Positions 9,353-18,438 are shown, counted from the first letter of the stretch. The stretch is 64,000 nt of DNA from Pelagibius sp. CAU 1746 (GCF_039839785.1 NZ_JBDOQT010000001.1:62001-126000); one strand, 5' to 3'. Made by a program: numbers and translations. The notes: a model not told the origin generated them from the sequence alone.

Positions 9353-10231
9353 ATGAGCAAGCGTGAATCGACCTATCAGGCCTGGCTGGGCCGCTTCACC
9401 CGTGTCGCCGACCACGTCGCCGACAACCTCGACGCGCCGCTCGACCTGATCCGCCTGGCGGAAATCGCTTGCCTGTCCCCCTACCATTTCCAGCGCTGCT
9501 GGCTCGCCTTCACCGGCGAAACCCTGGCGCAGATGGTGACCCGCCTGCGGCTGCACCGCGCAGCGGGGGAACTCCTCCGCGACGACACGGCCGTGGAGAC
9601 CATCGGCCGGAGAGCCGGCTATGGGTCCGCCGCCGCTTTCACACGGGCCTTCGCCCGCGCCTATGGGCGGCCGCCCGCCGCGTATCGCGCCGCGGGCCGG
9701 ATATCGCCGCCCCTGTCGATCAACCAGAAACCTGAAGGAGACCTTCGCATGTTCGAAGTACGTATCGAAGACACCGAGCCCCTGACCCTCGCCGCCGCGC
9801 ATCATCTGGGCGACTACATGGAAATCGAAAAGACCTTCAACCGCGTCATGGCTCACTTCGCCGCAAAAGGAGCCCTGGGCAAGGGTCCGCTGCAGGGTCC
9901 GCCGCGCATGATCGGCGTCTACTACGACGATCCCGACCAGGTCCCCCGGGCCGAACTGCGCGCCGACGCCGGCCTGGTGGTGCCGCCGGATACCGAGGTC
10001 GAAGATCCCATCACGCTGGTCGAACTGCCGGGCGGCCCCCATGCCGTCCTGCGCTTCAAAGGTCCCTACGCGGAGCTGGACGGCGCCTACCGCTGGCTCT
10101 ATGGCACCTGGCTGCCGCAGAGCGGGCGGGAGCCGGCGGATGCCGCCTGCTTCGAGGACTACCTGACCAACCCGCGCGAAGTGCCGGCGGCGGAGAACGT
10201 CACCGAGATCCATCTGCCCCTGAAAGCCTGA
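9353..10231 (+). CDS. AraC-family regulator with GyrI-like effector domain
   Basis: This is a 292-residue regulator. Residues about 10-115 hold the two helix-turn-helix units of AraC/XylS proteins (LAEIACLSPYHFQRCW and then IGRRAGYGSAAAFTRAFARA, followed by PPAAYR). Residues about 130-292 form a GyrI/BmrR-like small-molecule binding domain. Order and length match the SoxS/Rob-like AraC-GyrI class, which senses amphipathic compounds and controls efflux or stress genes. An AGGAGCC site precedes the ATG at 9353. The small membrane protein at 10374 is the nearest downstream gene and a possible target. The ligand is unknown. Confidence 0.88.
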   Translation: MSKRESTYQAWLGRFTRVADHVADNLDAPLDLIRLAEIACLSPYHFQRCWLAFTGETLAQMVTRLRLHRAAGELLRDDTAVETIGRRAGYGSAAAFTRAFARAYGRPPAAYRAAGRISPPLSINQKPEGDLRMFEVRIEDTEPLTLAAAHHLGDYMEIEKTFNRVMAHFAAKGALGKGPLQGPPRMIGVYYDDPDQVPRAELRADAGLVVPPDTEVEDPITLVELPGGPHAVLRFKGPYAELDGAYRWLYGTWLPQSGREPADAACFEDYLTNPREVPAAENVTEIHLPLKA

Positions 10232-10373
10232 CGCGCCGTAGCGTCATTGACCCGAGGCGGCGATAGGGGGCAGCCTGTCCAGCGTGACCGGCCGCCCCCG
10301 CGGCCGCCTCGGTCCTTGTGCGGCATGTCGACGCCCTGCCCGCAGGGCAACCGCCGAAAGCGAGGTGCAATTC

Positions 10374-10778
10374 ATGGCTTCCCTCATCCTGGCCCGGCTG
10401 CTGGGCCCGCTGTTCCTCATCGCCGGACTGGGCCTGCTGCTGAACCGGGCACACTACCGCCGGATGCTGGAGAGCTTTCTGAACGATCCGGCGCTCTATT
10501 ACTTCTCCGGCGCCCTGGCGCTCGTCGCCGGACTCGCCATCGTGACCTTCCACAACATCTGGACCGCCGACTGGCGCGTCGTCATCACGCTCGTCGGCTG
10601 GCTCTCGGTTGCGAAGGGCGTGGTGCGCCTGCTCTTCCCGCAGGCGGGCAGCCGCCTGGCCGGCCCGGTCCTGTCACCCGCCGCCTTGCCGGCGATGGCC
10701 CTGCTCGTCGCGGCGCTGGGGGCTTGGCTCTGTTTCGTCGGCTACCTCGCCGCGCCGACGGCGGGGCTCACCTTCTAG
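10374..10778 (+). CDS. small four-helix inner-membrane protein
   Basis: This 134-residue protein has four hydrophobic helices (about 3-20, 42-60, 70-87 and 105-127) and little outside the membrane. I chose ATG 10374 because the protein then starts directly with a membrane helix and CGAGGTG lies upstream; the longer open frame gives an Arg-rich, unlikely N-terminus. It resembles short uncharacterised integral membrane proteins that often sit beside AraC-type regulators, but I do not recognise a named family with certainty. Its function is unknown; control by the preceding regulator is possible. Confidence 0.7.
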   Translation: MASLILARLLGPLFLIAGLGLLLNRAHYRRMLESFLNDPALYYFSGALALVAGLAIVTFHNIWTADWRVVITLVGWLSVAKGVVRLLFPQAGSRLAGPVLSPAALPAMALLVAALGAWLCFVGYLAAPTAGLTF

Positions 10779-10909
10779 AGCAGATCAGGGCCGGCTGGAA
10801 TCGCCCGCGGGACGGCTCTGTGAATCCGCTCTATGCCTTTGAAACAGATCCGGTTCACACGTTTCGGCGGAACCGCCCCGTGGTTCCGCCTAATCGCGAT
10901 CCGATCTAG
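10778..10909. repeat. repeat-like gap with a perfect 9-bp hairpin at the MFS stop
   Basis: The gap starts TAGAGCAGATC and ends GATCCGATCTAG, a pattern like the TAGAGCA...TGCTCTA dispersed elements of many alphaproteobacteria. It contains the perfect hairpin GGCGGAACC-N7-GGTTCCGCC (10866-10890), whose right edge touches the stop codon of the MFS gene. It could end transcription of both convergent genes, though no T-run follows. A shorter relic of the same style lies at 24304-24348. Confidence 0.5.
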
Positions 10910-12095
10910 GCGGGCGCCATTCCATGGTGAGAAAGAAAGCCAGCAGCAGCGCCGCGGAGGCGACCAGCGTCGGCAGGGTGAAAGACTGGCCGATACCGTA
11001 GGCGAAGCCGGCGAAGCTGGGGCCGATCATCTGGCCCAGTCCGAAGGCCGCGGTCATCAGCGCCATGGAGCGGCGCGGATCGCCCGTGGAGAGGCTGCGC
11101 GCATGGACCAGGCCCAGAGCGGTGATGCCCATGATGGTACCGCCCAGCAGCGCCGCGGCCAGCAGCACCGCCACGGCGCCCTCGCCCAGCACCGAAAAGG
11201 CGACCCCGATACTTTCCACAAGACAGGCGACGGCGAAGGCGCGCCCGTTGCCGATCCGCTTGGCGACCCAGCCCCAGACGGCCACCGAAGGGATTCCCGC
11301 CAGCCCGACGGTCAGCCAGACATAGGGCTCGAGCCACTGCAGCGCCGGGGTCAGGCGCACCAGCGTCGAGATGAAGGTCGCCGTGATCACGTAGCCGAAG
11401 CCGAAAAAGCCGTAGGCGAGGATCAGCGCGATGAGCCGCGGGTCGGGCCGCGCCCGGCCGGCGCGGCGGTGTGCCGGCGGCGGTTCCGGCTCGGCCGGCA
11501 CCAGGCGCAGCACGGCGAGCAGCGCCAGCAGGGCCAGGGCGCCGCTGGCCAGCCACAGCCCGCGCCAGCCGACGCCGCCGGCGGCCAGGCCCGCCACCAG
11601 CACCGCCGAGCCGGCGATGCCGACCCCCACCCCGGCGAAGTGCAGCGCCGAGAGGGCGGGGCGTCCCGCCGCGGCCAGGCGGTCCAGCACCAGGGCAGAG
11701 GCAAAGACCAGCACGAAGGCGCTGGCGACGCCCGACGCGAAGCGCAGGAAGAGGAACAGCGGCACCGAGGCCTCGATCGCCATGGCCGCGGTGGTCGCCG
11801 CGGAGATGCCGAGGGAAAAGAGGAACCAGCGCCGCCGACCGCCGGGCAGGCTGGCCTTGGCCGCAGCCAGCGCGCCCAGGAGGTAGCCGAGGAAGTTGGC
11901 CGAGGCGATGACGCCGGCTTCAGCCTGGGTCAGGCCCAGCCGCTCCACCATAAAGGGCAGGATGGGGGTATAGACGAAGCGCCCGATGCCCATGGCCGCG
12001 GCCAGCGCCAGGCAACCGCCCAGCGCCACGGCCGCGACGCTGCCCGCCGGCACCGGCTCGGCCGCCGGACAAGGGGCTTCGGACTCTCCCGTCAT
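10890..12095 (-). CDS. YbfB/YjiJ-type MFS transporter
   Basis: The 401-residue protein has twelve predicted membrane helices in two six-helix halves, joined by an Arg/Pro-rich cytoplasmic loop near residues 205-225. The first helix region 'AAAMGIGRFVYTPILPFM' (about 33-50) is the signature seen in YbfB/YjiJ-family major facilitator proteins. Substrates of this family are not established; many are presumed efflux carriers. The ATG at 12095 is followed by a short polar lead. The gene is the last of a minus-strand run but is separated from its upstream neighbour by 76 bp. The stop codon lies within a hairpin. Confidence 0.8.
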   Translation of the reverse strand: MTGESEAPCPAAEPVPAGSVAAVALGGCLALAAAMGIGRFVYTPILPFMVERLGLTQAEAGVIASANFLGYLLGALAAAKASLPGGRRRWFLFSLGISAATTAAMAIEASVPLFLFLRFASGVASAFVLVFASALVLDRLAAAGRPALSALHFAGVGVGIAGSAVLVAGLAAGGVGWRGLWLASGALALLALLAVLRLVPAEPEPPPAHRRAGRARPDPRLIALILAYGFFGFGYVITATFISTLVRLTPALQWLEPYVWLTVGLAGIPSVAVWGWVAKRIGNGRAFAVACLVESIGVAFSVLGEGAVAVLLAAALLGGTIMGITALGLVHARSLSTGDPRRSMALMTAAFGLGQMIGPSFAGFAYGIGQSFTLPTLVASAALLLAFFLTMEWRPPRSDRD

Positions 12096-12171
12096 GCCGG
12101 CAAGGCTAGCACGCGCCCTGCGCCGCAGATCTGCAAATCCCGCTCAGCAGAGTCCCGCTGCCGCGGGGTGG

Positions 12172-12765
12172 CTATTCCGGCGCGGTGATGGTCCCGGCGA
12201 CCTCCGGCCTGTCGGTGCCGTTGGGCCTGAACACCAGGCCGCCGCCCGAAGGCGGCTTTTCCTGGCCCAGCGCGACGAAGGCGTGGCTGTGGGTCACCAG
12301 CACCAGCGGCCCGGCGGGCGGTTTCATCTCAGCGAGCAAACGGCGGACCGCCGCGTTCATCTCGTCTTCGCCTCCGACGGTCCAATGGAAATAATTGAGC
12401 GCGGGCTCGTCGCGCACCGGGCCGAGGCCGAGCAGCTCCGCGGTCTGCCGGGCGCGGCAAAACTGACTGCTCAGCACCGTCGCCCCGGCGATGCCCGCCG
12501 CGCGGAAGCGTTCGGCCAGGACCGCGCCCTGGGCGCGCCCGGCCGCGCCGACCTGGCGCTGGGTGCGGCAGTCCTTCAGGTCGAAGTCGTCGGCGTCGAC
12601 GCCGCCCGCCTTCACGTGGCGCAGCAACACCACGTAGCCGCCGTCCTTCAGTTTTGTCAGATCGAAGTCCCCCGCTTCCGCAGGCGCCGCCGCCGGCAGC
12701 ACCATGGCCAGCAGCCCCGCCAGCAGCAGCAGACGCGCCAAGCCGCGCCGCGTTCCCCGTTTCAT
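12172..12765 (-). CDS. exported histidine phosphatase-superfamily protein
   Basis: The 197-residue product has a clear signal peptide (residues 1-31, ending APAEA) and then a branch-1-like histidine phosphatase fold. The usual RHG/RHA motif is present as LLRHVKAGG (His 50), the second catalytic His region is LVTHSHAFV, and SSQFCRARQTAE matches the family's 'SxxxRAxQTA' segment. It is therefore likely a periplasmic phosphatase-like hydrolase with unknown substrate. A GGGGGG ribosome binding site precedes the ATG. It stands alone between the MFS gene and the cyclase gene, on the same strand. Confidence 0.82.
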   Translation of the reverse strand: MKRGTRRGLARLLLLAGLLAMVLPAAAPAEAGDFDLTKLKDGGYVVLLRHVKAGGVDADDFDLKDCRTQRQVGAAGRAQGAVLAERFRAAGIAGATVLSSQFCRARQTAELLGLGPVRDEPALNYFHWTVGGEDEMNAAVRRLLAEMKPPAGPLVLVTHSHAFVALGQEKPPSGGGLVFRPNGTDRPEVAGTITAPE

Positions 12766-12861
12766 CGAATCCCCCCAAGGTGTTTCACATTAGGTCTTTC
12801 GCAATGGCGCGCATCATAGCCCAGCCGGGCGGCGGCTCCAGCGATCGAAAGTTGCAGCGGG

Positions 12862-14658
12862 TCAGACGCGGATACGGCGGAAGGCGACCGGGGCGTCGAA
12901 GCCCTTCAGGGCCGTGGTCTCGGTCCTGCAGTCCAGGCCCGGCAGCAGGGCCGCCACCGCCGGGTCTTCCGCCAGCACCTCCGACAGCACGATGTCGCCG
13001 CCGTCGCTCTGCCCTTGCAGGCGCGCGGCCATGTTGACCGTGGTGCCGAAGTAGTCGAGACGCCCGTTCAGGGTGACGGCGATGCAGGGGCCTTCGTGCA
13101 GGCCGACCTTGATGGCCAGCGCCCGCGCTTCCGATTTGTTGAAGCCGGCGAGTTCGCGCTGGATGTCGAGGGCGGCGGCCAGGGCGTCGCCGGGCGCGGC
13201 GAAGGCGGCCATGATGGCGTCGCCGATGGTCTTCACCAGCGCGCCGTTGTGACGCCGCACGATGGCGCCCAGGAAGGCGAAGTGATCGCGCACCAAGTGA
13301 TAGGCGGCAGCATCGCCGATGCTGCCGTAGAGATCGGTGGAGCGCTTCAGGTCGGTGAAGAGCAGCGCCACCCGCGCCACCGCCACCTCGTCGCCGGGCC
13401 TGAGCACCTGGTCGGAGAAAAGATCGCGGAAGGCCTGCAGCGCGGTCACCCGGTCGGCGGTCAGCGCGTCGCGCGCCCAGCGGCGTTCCTCGATGATGAC
13501 GGTCAGGGGGCCGGTGGCGGCATTGCGCAGCCGCACCCGTCCGGCTTCGCCCGGCCCGCCAAGGCGCACGGCCGCGTCATCCACCACCATTTCGGGCAGG
13601 ACCTCGCCCTCGGCCAGCACCGCCTCCTCTTCCGGTCCCGCTTCCAGGGTGCGCAGGCGGTAGCTGCCGGCGGGCAGCTCGCAGGCCTCGGTCAGGGTCT
13701 CGCCCGGCTGAAGGGTCCGCTGCACCCAGATGTGCGGAGTCGACATGGGCCCGAAGAGGCAGTGCTCGCCCGTGCCCAAGGCGCGCACCGCCGGGGCCGG
13801 GGCGAAGCTCAATTCCACATTGCGCGAGAAGTCGCGGTCGTAGTCGATGTTGCAGGTCGCGCAGTGCGCCCCCTTGGGCAGCTGGTCGAGGGCCTGCACG
13901 GCGGCCTTGGCGACGCGGCAGCGCGGGCAGAGCAGGTCCCAGCGCATGGTCAGAAGGCCACTGCGCACCGCCTGCAGGCAAAGCTCGATGACCTCGCGCG
14001 GCTGGGCGCCCCAGTCGCGCGCCAGGACCAGCGGGCGGATGTGCCCCAGGTCGGCCTCCTGGGCGCTCAGCAGGTGGTCGGCCAGGCGCGCCGCCAGGCC
14101 GTGGCCGTGGCCGCTGGCCTCGATCTCCGCCACCTGGGCCTCGACCCGCGCCTTCCGCTCCGGGTCGGGGCGCGGCGCCTTGAAGGTGAAGGGCAGCGCC
14201 GCGGCGCCGGCGGCAAAGCGGTCGGCATCGGCGGCCAGGGCGGCGAAGGTCTTGGCGGTGCGCTCAAAGAAACCGGTCCGGAGGACCAGGCGGCCCAGCA
14301 GGTTGGCCGGTGTGGCGCTCAAGGTGTAGTCGCCGCGGCAGCCGCCGCCGGGTTCGGCCGTTAGGGCAAAGCGGGCGGTAAGGTCCTTCAACGGGCCGCC
14401 GCGGAATTCGCGGCGATGCTCGAACCAGCGGTTGGCCACCCAGTTCACCGGGATCTCGCGCCAGGTGACGGTCAGCGGCCCGCGCCGCAGCCGGCCCTCG
14501 TAGAGCACCGTGCCGTCATCCTGCAGGGATTCCGTGACCTCGTAGCGCGGCAGTCCCGCGGCCTCGTTGAAGCGCACGGTGTCGGCCAGCAGCGGCCAGA
14601 TGGCCTGCGGCGGATTCTCGAAACGCCAGTGAAAACTACGGCTTTGCGGTTCAGCCAT
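12862..14658 (-). CDS. adenylate/guanylate cyclase with SRPBCC and zinc-ribbon-like modules
   Basis: This 598-residue protein starts with an SRPBCC/START-like domain (about 5-150; SRSFHWRFENPPQAIWPLLAD). A middle section follows with a CPRC...CATC pair (about 240-275) that may bind zinc, and a beta-rich segment consistent with DUF5939. The C-terminal class III cyclase domain (about 425-595) keeps both metal Asp residues (LFTDLKRST and KTIGDAIMAAF), the base-selecting Lys and Asp (VKTIGD; LDYFG) and the transition-state Asn/Arg (NMAARLQ), so it should be active, most likely making cAMP. There is no membrane helix. A hydrophobic ligand in the SRPBCC pocket could control it; that is inference. 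The ATG at 14658 is well supported. Confidence 0.85.
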   Translation of the reverse strand: MAEPQSRSFHWRFENPPQAIWPLLADTVRFNEAAGLPRYEVTESLQDDGTVLYEGRLRRGPLTVTWREIPVNWVANRWFEHRREFRGGPLKDLTARFALTAEPGGGCRGDYTLSATPANLLGRLVLRTGFFERTAKTFAALAADADRFAAGAAALPFTFKAPRPDPERKARVEAQVAEIEASGHGHGLAARLADHLLSAQEADLGHIRPLVLARDWGAQPREVIELCLQAVRSGLLTMRWDLLCPRCRVAKAAVQALDQLPKGAHCATCNIDYDRDFSRNVELSFAPAPAVRALGTGEHCLFGPMSTPHIWVQRTLQPGETLTEACELPAGSYRLRTLEAGPEEEAVLAEGEVLPEMVVDDAAVRLGGPGEAGRVRLRNAATGPLTVIIEERRWARDALTADRVTALQAFRDLFSDQVLRPGDEVAVARVALLFTDLKRSTDLYGSIGDAAAYHLVRDHFAFLGAIVRRHNGALVKTIGDAIMAAFAAPGDALAAALDIQRELAGFNKSEARALAIKVGLHEGPCIAVTLNGRLDYFGTTVNMAARLQGQSDGGDIVLSEVLAEDPAVAALLPGLDCRTETTALKGFDAPVAFRRIRV

Positions 14659-14703
14659 GACTTCCGTTCCGGCCGACCGCGAGATGTTAGCCCGGGCTGG
14701 CCC

Positions 14704-15600
14704 CTACCAGCGCATGAAGGGCAGCACCGCGGTGGGCTTCCATTCGGCCGCCGAGATGAAGGCGGCGTAGGCCTCGGGGTCGATCAATCCCTCACTATCT
14801 ACGCCCAATTCCTCGCCGTGGATCCCTCCGGCGATGAAAATACTGGAAATGCCCGAGGCCTGGGCCCCGGCCACATCGGTGCGCAGGGAATCGCCGATGG
14901 CGGCGATGCGCGACGGGTCGATGCCCTCCAGCAGGGCAAAGCAGCTGCGGTAGACCTCCGGATGCGGCTTGCCGTGCCAGCGCACCTCGCCGCCCTTCTG
15001 CTCGTAGTCCAGGGCCAGGGCCCCGGCGCAGATCTCCATCTCGTCGCCGCGCATGACGATGAGGTCGGGATTGGCGCAGATCATCGGCAGCTTGCGTTCC
15101 AGCCCGGCATCCAGGAAGGCGCGATAGGTCTCCACCACGTCGTGGTCGTTGAGAATGCCGGTATTGAGGATGAACTCCGCCTCCGACAGGGCCTCGACGA
15201 AGTCGACGCCCTCCAGGCCCTCGCGCATGCCGTAGTCGCGCTCCGGACCCAGGTGGTAGCAGCGGGTCCCGAGCGCCCGGTACCAGGCGTCGGCACGGGT
15301 CTTCAGGTGCTGCCAGGCGTCCTCGCCGGAGCTCAGCAGGTGGTCGGGCAGGTCTTCCGGAATACCCATCTCCGCATTGCGCCTGGCAATGACGCCGGCG
15401 CGGCGCGGCGCGTTCGAAAGGAAGATCGACTTCTTGCCGGCCGCGCGCAGTTGCCCGAGCGCCTCCACCGCCGCCGGGTAGGCATTCAGCCCGTCGTGCA
15501 TGACCCCCCAGAGATCGATGATGAAGGCGTCGTAGCGCTCGGCCAGGGCCGAGAGGCCGGGGTAGATGGGCACCTCGGTCGTGAGGGTGGCGGATGTCAT
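14704..15600 (-). CDS. TIGR01459-type HAD hydrolase (class IIA)
   Basis: The 298-residue protein has the HAD motif I as IIDLWGVMHDG (nucleophile Asp, with Trp-Gly-Val in the style of this subfamily), motif II as FLSNAPR and the later Asp cluster GDSLRTDVAGAQ with the upstream Lys in HGKPHPEVY. This set matches the NagD-like class IIA branch known as TIGR01459, found mainly in alphaproteobacteria. The substrate is unknown, presumably a sugar phosphate or nucleotide. The gene lies 45 bp downstream of the cyclase start region on the same strand and diverges from the lipoprotein gene at 15816. Confidence 0.88.
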   Translation of the reverse strand: MTSATLTTEVPIYPGLSALAERYDAFIIDLWGVMHDGLNAYPAAVEALGQLRAAGKKSIFLSNAPRRAGVIARRNAEMGIPEDLPDHLLSSGEDAWQHLKTRADAWYRALGTRCYHLGPERDYGMREGLEGVDFVEALSEAEFILNTGILNDHDVVETYRAFLDAGLERKLPMICANPDLIVMRGDEMEICAGALALDYEQKGGEVRWHGKPHPEVYRSCFALLEGIDPSRIAAIGDSLRTDVAGAQASGISSIFIAGGIHGEELGVDSEGLIDPEAYAAFISAAEWKPTAVLPFMRW

Positions 15601-15815
15601 GGAATTCCGGGGTCTCCGGGCCGTTTCAAGGCGAAAGATTACGGTTGCGCGCCTCTTCTGCCACAGGCTGCCGCCTCATGCAAAGGAGGATGCGGGATCG
15701 GTCCGGCAGGGACAATCGGCAGAAGCGGTTCAACCGGGACGCTAGCCATGCTATTTCATATCTCGCAACGTTTGGCGTAGAAACTCAAGCTAAAGACGGG
15801 GTGGGGGTGGGGAAA

Positions 15816-16568
15816 ATGAGAGCGTGTTACAGGGCCGTAGCAGGTTCTTTCGCCGCCGTGGTGGCGAGCCTGGCATTGAACGGCTGCGTCACCGAGGAAG
15901 CGGCGGAAAGCCCCCGACCGGCGATCCTGCCCATCGACACCCTGACCGACGACGGCGGGCGCATCGACAAGTGGGTGCGGCCGGTCCGCATATCCTTGGC
16001 GGGAGAAGGCGCTGAAGAGCATCGCGGCCACGTCGCAGAGTGGGCGGCAGCGCTGCGCAGCGTCACCGGGCATCCAATCGCCATGGCGGAAGGCGACAAT
16101 GGCGACCTATGGCTCGTGTTCGGCACAGAAACGCCGAAGGCGACCCTCGGGCGGCATGCCGAGGTCTATGCGCCACTGTACAGCAACGAAGCGGCTATGG
16201 CCGCCGACCTGCAAGACGACGGGGAAGAGGATCTCTGCCGCGCGAAACGGGGCATGAGTACCGAGAACCGCCATGAAATCGTCTACGCGGCCGGAGCGAT
16301 ACCGGCGGGACTGGGCGGCGCGCAAACAAGCAGCTGCATCAGTCGTCTGCTGGTAACGGCCCTGGGGACCTCCGGAACCAAATCGCTTTCGAACAACCAA
16401 GCCCCAAGGCCCGACACTTCCGCCAAAGCGGCCACAGGCATCCAAATCATCCTGCTGAAAGTCTGGTACGACAAGCGGGTGAAGCCCGGCATGACGGTCG
16501 CCGAAGTTCAGCCGGTCATGAACGAGGCGATGCAAGACGTGATGAAAGAGCGGTTCAAGAAGCCCTAG
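15816..16568 (+). CDS. lipoprotein, probably DUF2927-type
   Basis: With ATG 15816 the 250-residue product begins with a signal peptide and lipobox (SLALNGC, Cys about 24), so it should be anchored to the outer membrane or periplasmic face. The body opens with RIDKWVRPVRISLAGEGAEEHRGHV, which fits the start of DUF2927 domains as I remember them, and contains four further Cys residues that could form disulfides. The open frame starts far upstream at 15594, but the lipobox decides for 15816. It is divergent from the HAD gene and convergent with the EAL gene. Function is unknown. Confidence 0.72.
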   Translation: MRACYRAVAGSFAAVVASLALNGCVTEEAAESPRPAILPIDTLTDDGGRIDKWVRPVRISLAGEGAEEHRGHVAEWAAALRSVTGHPIAMAEGDNGDLWLVFGTETPKATLGRHAEVYAPLYSNEAAMAADLQDDGEEDLCRAKRGMSTENRHEIVYAAGAIPAGLGGAQTSSCISRLLVTALGTSGTKSLSNNQAPRPDTSAKAATGIQIILLKVWYDKRVKPGMTVAEVQPVMNEAMQDVMKERFKKP

Positions 16569-16595
16569 CGCCGACGCGCACGCGCGATCGCGTCT

Positions 16596-17921
16596 TCACG
16601 CCGCCGGCTTGGCCAGGCGGGGTTCGCCGAAGAGGTAGCCCTGGGCGCAGTCGACGCCCAGGTCCATGACCTCGACCAGGGCGTCCTCGTCCTCGACCTT
16701 CTCCACCACCAGGCGTACGCCGTGTTCCTTCAGGTCGTTGACCAGGGCCTCGCCGGCGGCGGCGTCGGCCAGCAGCAGCTCGGCATGGACCTTCACGAAG
16801 TGGAAGTTGCGCCGGGCCAGTATCTCGCCGTCAACGTTGAGGTGGTGCACGCCGTCCAGGGAGAAGCGGCAGCCCAGATCCGCGAGGCGGCGCAGGTAGA
16901 CCGCGGCGCCTGTGTCCCAGGCTTCGTAGTCGGACTGCGAGAACTCGAAGATCAGGTGCTTGGCCAGGTCGCCGTTGCTCTCCAGGAAGTCCACGAAGTC
17001 GGCGAAGAAGGCGTCGTCGCCCAGGGTGTGGCTGGAGATGTTGCAGAAGAAGTCGAGCTTCTCGCTGCGGTACTGGATCTTGCGGACCAGTTGAATGCAG
17101 CGGATCAGCAGCATGTTGTCGATGGCCGCGACGATGCCCTCGCGCTCGGCCAGGCCGATGTACTGCTCGGGCAGGATCATATAGCCGTCGCTGGTGCGCA
17201 GCCGCGAGAAACACTCGTAGTAGCGCCGCTTGCGCTGCGGCAGCAGCACGATGGGCTGCAGCACCAGGTCGATGCGGTCGTCGCGCAGCGCCTGGCGGGC
17301 CACGTCCAGCACCGCCGACTCGTCCAGCCCCTCGGCCACCGGCGGCAGCACTCCCGGCTTCTGGTTGGCGTTGGCCGGCATGACGGCGATCTTGTTGCCC
17401 CCGTCAAAGGACTTCGCGTCGTCGCGCGCCAGGGCCTTGGTTCCCTCGGCCGGCTTGGCCTGCCCGTCCGGGCGGCGCGCCGGATCGCCCATGGCCTGGG
17501 CGCCGGCCTTCGGGCCATCCGCAGCAGGGACCGGCGCCTTGGAGGACTTGGCGAGGCGGGCGATCAGCGACTGCAGCACCTTCACCTCGGAAATGACTTC
17601 GTCGACGCTCTTGCCCGAGCGGCTGAGGCTGCCGGCGGATTCCAGCGCCTCGCGCAGGATGGCCAACTCGCGGCGCGTCCAGCTCAGCTCCTCCATCGCC
17701 TCGCTCTGGGCGTGGCGCAGGCCGATCAGCTTTTCCACCAGGAAGGACTCGCGGCCCAGCCGGGCATAGACCTCGTGCAGCAGCCCGCCGCCGATCAGCG
17801 CCGCCAGGCCCAGGCCGATGGCGGCCTCGCGGCCGGCAAGCGGCAGCCACAGGGGCGCGAAGAGGGCCAGCGCCACCGCGCCGCCCGCGTAGCAGAGGAA
17901 AATCGCTAGGTGTTTCAGCAT
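16596..17921 (-). CDS. membrane-anchored degenerate EAL-domain protein (TipF-like)
   Basis: The 441-residue protein has two N-terminal membrane helices (about 5-50), a helical, probably coiled-coil segment (about 60-125), a Pro/Ala/Lys-rich linker, and a C-terminal EAL domain (about 200-437). The EAL domain has lost the catalytic signs: YECFSRLR stands in place of E-A-L-x-R, SLDGVHHLNVD in place of the DDFG loop, and VEKVED in place of EGVE. It is therefore probably not an active c-di-GMP phosphodiesterase but may bind the nucleotide. Domain order and length match Caulobacter TipF, a c-di-GMP-binding factor for flagellum placement; orthology is inferred, not shown. No flagellar gene is in the window. 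Confidence 0.78.
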   Translation of the reverse strand: MLKHLAIFLCYAGGAVALALFAPLWLPLAGREAAIGLGLAALIGGGLLHEVYARLGRESFLVEKLIGLRHAQSEAMEELSWTRRELAILREALESAGSLSRSGKSVDEVISEVKVLQSLIARLAKSSKAPVPAADGPKAGAQAMGDPARRPDGQAKPAEGTKALARDDAKSFDGGNKIAVMPANANQKPGVLPPVAEGLDESAVLDVARQALRDDRIDLVLQPIVLLPQRKRRYYECFSRLRTSDGYMILPEQYIGLAEREGIVAAIDNMLLIRCIQLVRKIQYRSEKLDFFCNISSHTLGDDAFFADFVDFLESNGDLAKHLIFEFSQSDYEAWDTGAAVYLRRLADLGCRFSLDGVHHLNVDGEILARRNFHFVKVHAELLLADAAAGEALVNDLKEHGVRLVVEKVEDEDALVEVMDLGVDCAQGYLFGEPRLAKPAA

Positions 17922-18083
17922 CCGCCTGCCGGGATTGAAAAAGTGCTGTACCGGACCTTGTCAGGCACTTTCCCCCAAGAGGCTTGAAAGATAGTTAATG
18001 GAGTCTTGAGGAGACCTTGACGAATCCCGGCCGGCGGCGCTTCTTTGCCGCTAAAAATGTGCCATTTCAGAAGGAGGCAAGCG

Positions 18084-18431
18084 ATGGCCGTGACCATCTA
18101 TCACAACCCCCGCTGCAGCAAATCCCGCCAGACCCTGGCGCTGCTGCAGGAACAGGGCGAAGATCCCAGGGTCATCGAGTACCTGAATGACACCCCGGAC
18201 GCGGCGACCCTGGACGGCTTCCTGAAGAAGCTGGACATGGAGCCGCGCGAACTGATGCGCCGCAAGGAAGCCCCCTACAAGGATCTGGGCCTCGACGACC
18301 CGGGCCTCAGCCGCGAGGCCCTGATCGCCGCCATGGTCGAGCACCCGGTGCTGATCGAACGTCCCATCGTGGTCAAGGGCGAGAAGGTCGCCCTCGGCCG
18401 GCCGCCGGAGAGCGTGCTGGATATCCTCTGA
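18084..18431 (+). CDS. arsC: arsenate reductase, glutaredoxin-type
   Basis: This 115-residue protein starts MAVTIYHNPRCSKSRQT with the catalytic Cys at 11, and carries the later arginine region (LIERPIVVKGEKVALGRPPE) that completes the ArsC active site. It reduces arsenate to arsenite with glutathione and glutaredoxin. The very good AAGGAGG site at 18071-18077 fixes the ATG at 18084. No arsenite pump or ArsR gene is adjacent, so it may be a housekeeping ArsC/YffB-like reductase rather than part of an ars operon. Confidence 0.9.
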   Translation: MAVTIYHNPRCSKSRQTLALLQEQGEDPRVIEYLNDTPDAATLDGFLKKLDMEPRELMRRKEAPYKDLGLDDPGLSREALIAAMVEHPVLIERPIVVKGEKVALGRPPESVLDIL

Positions 18432-18438
18432 GCGGTGG

